A stretch of DNA of 64,000 nucleotides from Sipunculus nudus. Lineage: Eukaryota > Annelida > Sipuncula > Golfingiida > Sipunculidae. Made by a program: the position numbers and the translations under genes. The stretch is taken from positions 59,432,250 through 59,496,249 of the forward strand of contig CM049318.1 in NCBI GenBank assembly GCA_026874595.1, given 5' to 3'. Under the pieces are notes generated by a model. That model did not search any database. It had not been told where the DNA came from and saw only the letters and a program-made list of their open reading frames with translations. Below, one piece after another: positions 61,401 to 64,000 of this stretch; position 1 is the first letter of the stretch; each line of letters begins with the position of its first letter.

Positions 61401-61735
61401 ATTGAATCGATAACTGAATCGATTCTAAGGGCCCTCACAACTTACAGCCCTTAATTTAAATTTACTGATCTATAGATCTGTCAGCTAAATTTTATTTTTC
61501 TAGTGGGGATAAAAAATGCATGACAGTGAAATGACTAACTGAACAGGAAATAAGAGCTTAATGACTGTTGTTTTTTTTAATACACATAAAGCATTAGATA
61601 TGAGGGGTTTACAGGCAGCATTTTTTATATTTCTATTTAACAGATGAGAGATTTTACCAATGGACCTGTATCCTGCTGAGAGTGCTGCTCTGAGTGGCTC
61701 CTGAACTGCATCTCCTTTCAACTTGAACGTGCCAA
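49345..61735 (-). CDS. Aldo-keto reductase, 7 exons, 5' end missing (271 residues visible)
   Basis: Exons are 61735-61658, 60882-60775, 60087-59899, 54015-53924, 53370-53260, 52064-51971 and 49490-49345, all GT-AG and all in phase. The protein is an NADPH-dependent aldo-keto reductase of the (beta/alpha)8 barrel fold, expected to be cytosolic and to reduce aldehydes or ketones. Counting from the first complete visible codon, catalytic Asp26 (IDTA), Tyr31 (SVYRNE), Lys60 (TSKL) and His93 (LIHWPG) have spacings of 5, 29 and 33, identical to the AKR family. Cofactor motifs GVSNY and VIPKSGSPEHIQEN are present. The C-terminus is short (WDPNTVT) and lacks the long steroid-binding loop, closer to glyoxal-reductase/YtbE-like members. 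The first coding exon must supply one base of a split codon plus roughly 10-20 residues; I did not find it before 64000. Confidence 0.93.
50434..51730 (+). mobile_element. Element A, copy 3, split by about 785 bp of inserted DNA
   Basis: The left part (50434-~50645) matches the A start, including GGACATAATCAGGAGCAAT and the AACACATTGTTATGG block. The right part (~51430-51730) resumes at the GCAACATGCAATGTTTCAGCC block and ends AGGTGATAAGGCTTCTTTAA. Total length is 1297 bp against ~512 for other copies. TTAA occurs at both ends (50434-50437 and 51727-51730). Confidence 0.7.
50664..51271 (+). repeat. Repeat B, copy inside element A
   Basis: This second copy of the 11505-12218 repeat lies entirely within the interruption of element A copy 3. 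It lacks about 120 bp after CATGGCTCCGCCCAG compared with the other copy. Confidence 0.7.
51971..52064 (-). CDS. Gene 2 penultimate exon
   Basis: The exon encodes LLSDIQVKQVAESCKKSVPQ and then VLLRWAVQQDV, the helix-strand before the phosphate-binding segment. The acceptor is TTTATTTCAG|C and the donor GTTG|GTAAGT. Confidence 0.92.
52065..53923 (-). other. Gene 2 introns around exon 53260-53370
   Basis: Apart from the exon at 53260-53370, these AT-rich introns (52065-53259 and 53371-53923) show nothing beyond short homopolymers. Small minus-strand frames at 52043-52381 and 52488-52673 lack splice support. Confidence 0.6.
53260..53370 (-). CDS. Gene 2 exon with EYHP motif
   Basis: This 37-codon exon reads TEYHPHLIQREVLSFCQEND and then IHLQAYSSLG. 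EYHP and AYSSLG are conserved AKR segments in strand 6, helix 6 and strand 7. The acceptor is ATGTTTCAG|A and the donor CAA|GTGAGT. Confidence 0.92.
53924..54015 (-). CDS. Gene 2 exon with GVSNY cofactor motif
   Basis: The exon encodes GVLRSIGVSNYTIKHLKELF and then SHCSVKPTVLQ. SNY contacts the nicotinamide ring in AKR structures. The acceptor is TGTTACAG|G and the donor CAG|GTAAAC. Confidence 0.92.
54628..56600. mobile_element. Fold-back element with ~265-bp inverted repeats, nested insertion inside
   Basis: Positions 54628-54893 and 56338-56600 are inverted copies of each other. Landmarks are CGCGTGTTGATCACCATGT type sequence, GTCCGCCATCTTGGAGTCAT, AATAAAACCCGGAATATCTC and ATGGCCGGAAAAGCATAAAA. 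The space between holds a second, TA-flanked inverted-repeat element (54923-56237). No transposase frame was recognised. Confidence 0.75.
54923..56237. mobile_element. Inner TA-flanked inverted-repeat element
   Basis: The left end TACTGTAGATTCAGATAATA and the right end, reverse complement TACTGTAGATTCAGAAATAT, form terminal inverted repeats with TA at the tips. CGTGGTTTT-type motifs continue inward on both sides. This is the pattern of Tc1/mariner-like non-autonomous elements, which is an inference. A short direct repeat with GATACATCGGCT and AACACCCGAT lies at 55209-55276. I saw no transposase. Confidence 0.65.
57557..58408. mobile_element. hAT-like non-autonomous element (about 850 bp)
   Basis: The left end AATGTTAGGGTCGGGACGGTT and the reverse complement of the right end AGTGTTGGGATGATATGGGTT are imperfect inverted repeats of the kind seen in hAT MITEs. 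ATATCGCGATA-rich sequence lies inside each end. The target duplication is unclear. A minus-strand open frame at 58009-58212 lies inside but is not recognised. Confidence 0.5.
58009..58212 (-). other. Unrecognised 67-codon open frame inside the hAT-like element
   Basis: It reads MPVPLNDSLSDVSCMKVLQV and ends with EESRRIFGERVIPIMAK. It is more GC-rich than its surroundings. It may be a remnant of cargo or of an element gene; I see no splice sites and no known domain. Confidence 0.2.
59899..60087 (-). CDS. Gene 2 exon with catalytic His
   Basis: The exon encodes APRHHGDTKCRQAVQESLQA and then LQTDYLDLYLIHWPG, with the catalytic His, followed by SWRAMEELHKE. The acceptor is CCCCACCAG|C and the donor GAAG|GTAAAT. 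Confidence 0.93.
60088..60774 (-). other. Gene 2 intron
   Basis: The 687-nt intron includes a G tract at ~60670-60687 and a segment (~60421-60560) built like a dispersed repeat (GTTAGCAACATTACTCACAA). Repeat status is inferred from general character, since there is no second copy in the window. Confidence 0.5.
60775..60882 (-). CDS. Gene 2 exon with catalytic Asp, Tyr and Lys
   Basis: The exon encodes DTASVYRNEADIGKCLKEEL and then PKMNLQRSDIFITSKL. It carries three of the four catalytic residues. The acceptor is TATTACAG|A and the donor TTAG|GTCAGT. Confidence 0.93.
60883..61657 (-). other. Gene 2 intron
   Basis: This 775-nt AT-rich intron shows no recognisable feature. Confidence 0.6.
61658..61735 (-). 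CDS. Gene 2, first visible exon of the aldo-keto reductase
   Basis: The acceptor TTTGTTTCAG opens an exon coding GTFKLKGDAVQEPLRAALSA then GYRSI, the first strand and helix of the barrel. It starts with two bases of a split codon, so another coding exon lies upstream. The donor is ATTG|GTAAAA. Confidence 0.9.
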
Positions 61736-62109
61736 CTGAAACAAAACAAGCAAATTCAAGTTAATTTATGTCACTCACTTTCGCCTTCAAGTCCAGGATA
61801 ATTTTAAAGTCTGTGGTGAGTAAGTACAAATAGTTTTAACCATGCTCAAAAGATGGCAGCATCTGGCAGTTACTGCAAAAAATTTAAGTAATTTATGTCC
61901 ACCCTTAGCGACACCTGTTGGTGATTAGTAAAACTAAATGTGCTGATTCATCATATCAAAAATGAAATATAATATTGTATTATTATCTTATGATACAGAC
62001 ACTCCCAAGTCAATCCCAACCATGTTAAGCATGAGAGCAATCACTGACAAAAGTTTGAATGAAATCAGATAATATTTAAGAAAGTTATCACATGGAAACG
62101 AAAACCTGA

Positions 62110-62116
62110 TGGACCA

Positions 62117-62151
<35 letters not shown>

Positions 62152-62155
62152 AACC
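62110..62155 (+). repeat. (CAGA)n microsatellite
   Basis: ACAGACAGACAGACAGACAG sits in a larger sequence (TCACATGGAAACGAAAACC) of dispersed-repeat appearance. Confidence 0.9.
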
Positions 62156-62851
62156 CAAATCAATGTCCCCTGTTCCAAGGAAGTGGGGGACAATAATGAA
62201 AAATCCTGTTAGCATTAGAACAAAATAAGCCTAAAACTTTGCTAAATTTGGCACATTGGCAAATATTATAAGGTTGATAGTGTTAACTCTTGTAAATCTG
62301 GTAAACTACCAGAAACTGGCCTGAAGTGATATTTCTTGATTGCATGTCTAGTAACATTCTCCACATACAAGGTCTACATATGAATGTCAAGGATAAGCCT
62401 CCTGCCCACATTCATTCACACTGCACGCTTTCATGCTGAAATCCAGCTGTTTTGCCTGAGAAGTGTAAATTACAAAAATTAGGTAAATGTACCAAATATA
62501 GAGTATGTATCAACAACATTCATTCCAAATATAACAGATGGTATTTTTTTATGAAACATATTTTATATATTGATAAATCTGTGGGGCTATTTTGTGGTGT
62601 AATATTCGTGATGTGGTATTGTAAATAAAAACAGAAACTGATGCACATGCTTTCTTGGATAGTTTCTGTTTCCAGAATTTTTTCGTGGTCATTTCACCCT
62701 TATGCAAAAGGATTACCTGGATGAATCCAGGGATTAACCATTATTGCATGCTGACATAAAGCAAAGGTGCCAAGGGATCTTGAGTCACATGTTTTTCATT
62801 CACTGAAAATTCAAGTGGGTCAGTGACTTTGTCAATGTCAGACAAACATGC

Positions 62852-63361
62852 TTATAGGGACATAACCAGGAGCAATATATATTCTTTTTTTTTCATACTA
62901 TCAGTTCAAATTTGCTTTAGACAAAAGTTTCCCAGCAAAACCATTCCAGCACACAAACTTAATCCTCGCATAAGACAGTTTATCACCTTGTTATAGCCCT
63001 GCGTGTTGGTAAACACTGTCTGTTTACCATAATAAGGCCGTGTGACCGGAGGTCTGATTAAGAGGGGCAATATGCGGTGTTTCAGGCAGTGGGAACATGT
63101 ATTAACATTTTTTGAGCCAAGTCAGTCAGAACATCTTCTGGTTGGCATGTTTTGTGGCTCTGGGCAGCACATGGCCTGATGCACTGTGTTTATGTTGACA
63201 ACTGCAATTGCCCCTGGTTCACTGTTTTTAACATTCATTTATAGGAGTAAGCAAACAGTTTAAAGGCATTATTTTGGCAGGTACAGATTTATTTTAAAGG
63301 GAAGAAGCTATTTCATTTTAACTCGACATGCTTTATAAAATAGGTGATTGGATCCCTTTAA
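62852..63361 (+). mobile_element. Element A, copy 4 (510 bp)
   Basis: It starts GGGACATAACCAGGAGCAAT after TTAT and ends TAGGTGATTGGATCCCTTTAA. The internal TTTCCCAGCAAAACCATTCC and TAAGGCCGTGTGACCGGAGG blocks match copy 1. It lies in the upstream intron of gene 2. Confidence 0.75.
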
Positions 63362-63389
63362 ATTCATCACTGAGAGGCAGGGTTCATTC

Positions 63390-63830
63390 ATATGCACATA
63401 TGTGCAAGATGAAAGGTTTTGGTAAAATGGTTTAGCTTTAAATGGGTCCACAAGCTTCTTTTTTAGAAGTGGGCCCTGTGGCCGTGACCTTTGACCCTGT
63501 GACCTCAAAATCGATAGAGTTGTTATTCCATAGATGGGTGTGCCATATTTGCAAGATGAAAGGTTATAGTTAAACAATTAGGCTTAAAATAGGTCCACCT
63601 GCTTTTTCAAGAAGTGAGTCCTGTGGCCGTGACCTTTGACCCAGTGACCTCAAAATGGATAGGGTTCTTCATCTATGGATGTGAGCTATATGTGCAAGAT
63701 GAAAGATTTTGGTCAAACCGTTTGGCTTGAAATTGATACACAAGCCAATTCCTGACGGACAGACAGATTGACTGACGCACAAACTGAGGCAATACTATAT
63801 ATAATCCCTTGCGAGGGGATAATAACACCA
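63390..63830 (+). repeat. Tandem repeat with GTGACCTTTGACC core, ~130-155-bp units
   Basis: The block GTGCAAGATGAAAGGTTTTG, GGTCCAC, CCTGTGGCCGTGACCTTTGA and CCTCAAAAT recurs at about 63400, 63550 and 63690. It is followed by GACGGACAGACAGATTGACT and GATAATAA. This layout (core tandem units followed by a CAGA microsatellite) resembles the pearl/Helentron-related repeats known from bivalves, which is an inference. Confidence 0.65.
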
Positions 63831-63923
63831 AAAACAGATTGGGCCCCTTTGTGGGACTGATTTAACTGTACTGATATCTATATTTGACTGATTTATAAAT
63901 GTATTTTTAACAACAGATATAAA

Positions 63924-64000
63924 TCAGAAGCAGATCCAGGGGAGGGGTCCAGGGGGTCAAGACCTCCCCCCCTCCCTTTTTTAATCCGCTGCAACCTTTC
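63924..64000. mobile_element. GGATCCGCC-type short element, partial at window edge
   Basis: It starts AGAAGCAGATCCAGGGGAGG and runs into the window end through a C-rich stretch. Confidence 0.4.

Larger units (their letters stand above)
61736..64000 (-). other. Gene 2 upstream intron, to window end
   Basis: It contains an ACAG/CAGA microsatellite (~62110-62155), element A (62852-63361), a ~155-bp-period tandem repeat (63390-63830) and a partial GGATC-type element (63924-64000). The missing first exon of gene 2 should lie here or beyond the window. Confidence 0.55.

Noticed and set aside
62713-62745. Possible first exon of the AKR gene (MVNPWIHP, donor CCAG|GTAATC, phase 1)
   Set aside because: The phase fits exon 61735-61658, but the sequence does not resemble the conserved AKR N-terminus (NG..MP..GLG).

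Overview
The window looks like a piece of nuclear genome from an invertebrate animal, most probably a mollusc or another lophotrochozoan. The evidence is AT-rich sequence, two multi-exon genes with GT-AG introns of up to about 21 kb, many (AT)n microsatellites, and a dense population of short non-autonomous transposable elements. No prokaryotic operons, rRNA or CRISPR arrays are present. The taxon is an inference from overall character, not from a marker gene.

Only two genes can be assembled with confidence, both on the minus strand. Gene 1 (43366 down to 366) has eight coding exons whose splice phases join without error into a 915-residue protein. It carries two tandem cyclic-nucleotide-binding (CNB) domains followed by a charged helical segment and a long low-complexity tail. 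CNB-A has a complete phosphate-binding cassette (FGELALI...R.A) but is split by a Pro/Lys/Glu-rich insertion of about 75-80 residues. CNB-B has a degenerate cassette in which the binding arginine is replaced. Gene 2 (61735 down to 49345, 5' end not found) has seven exons encoding 271 residues of an aldo-keto reductase, with the catalytic Asp/Tyr/Lys/His at canonical spacing. The two genes are consecutive and co-oriented, about 6 kb apart, with no sign that they share a pathway.

The rest is intron and intergenic DNA shaped by repeats. Intron 1 of gene 1 (about 21 kb) holds a tRNA-derived SINE, a 5'-truncated LINE with a perfect 16-bp target-site duplication, a 3.3-kb tandem array with ~340-bp and ~167-bp periods, and a TTAA-bounded MITE. 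A ~512-bp TTAA-bounded element (called A here) occurs four times in the window; the copy in gene 2's last intron is split by about 785 bp of foreign DNA that includes a second repeat (B). Gene 2's large intron holds a ~2-kb nested fold-back structure (54628-56600) and an hAT-like element.

I looked for an unknown biological system and did not see convincing evidence of one. The most original points are the CNB architecture of gene 1, the nested and inverted repeat structures, and an unassigned terminal-exon candidate at 47990-48191.
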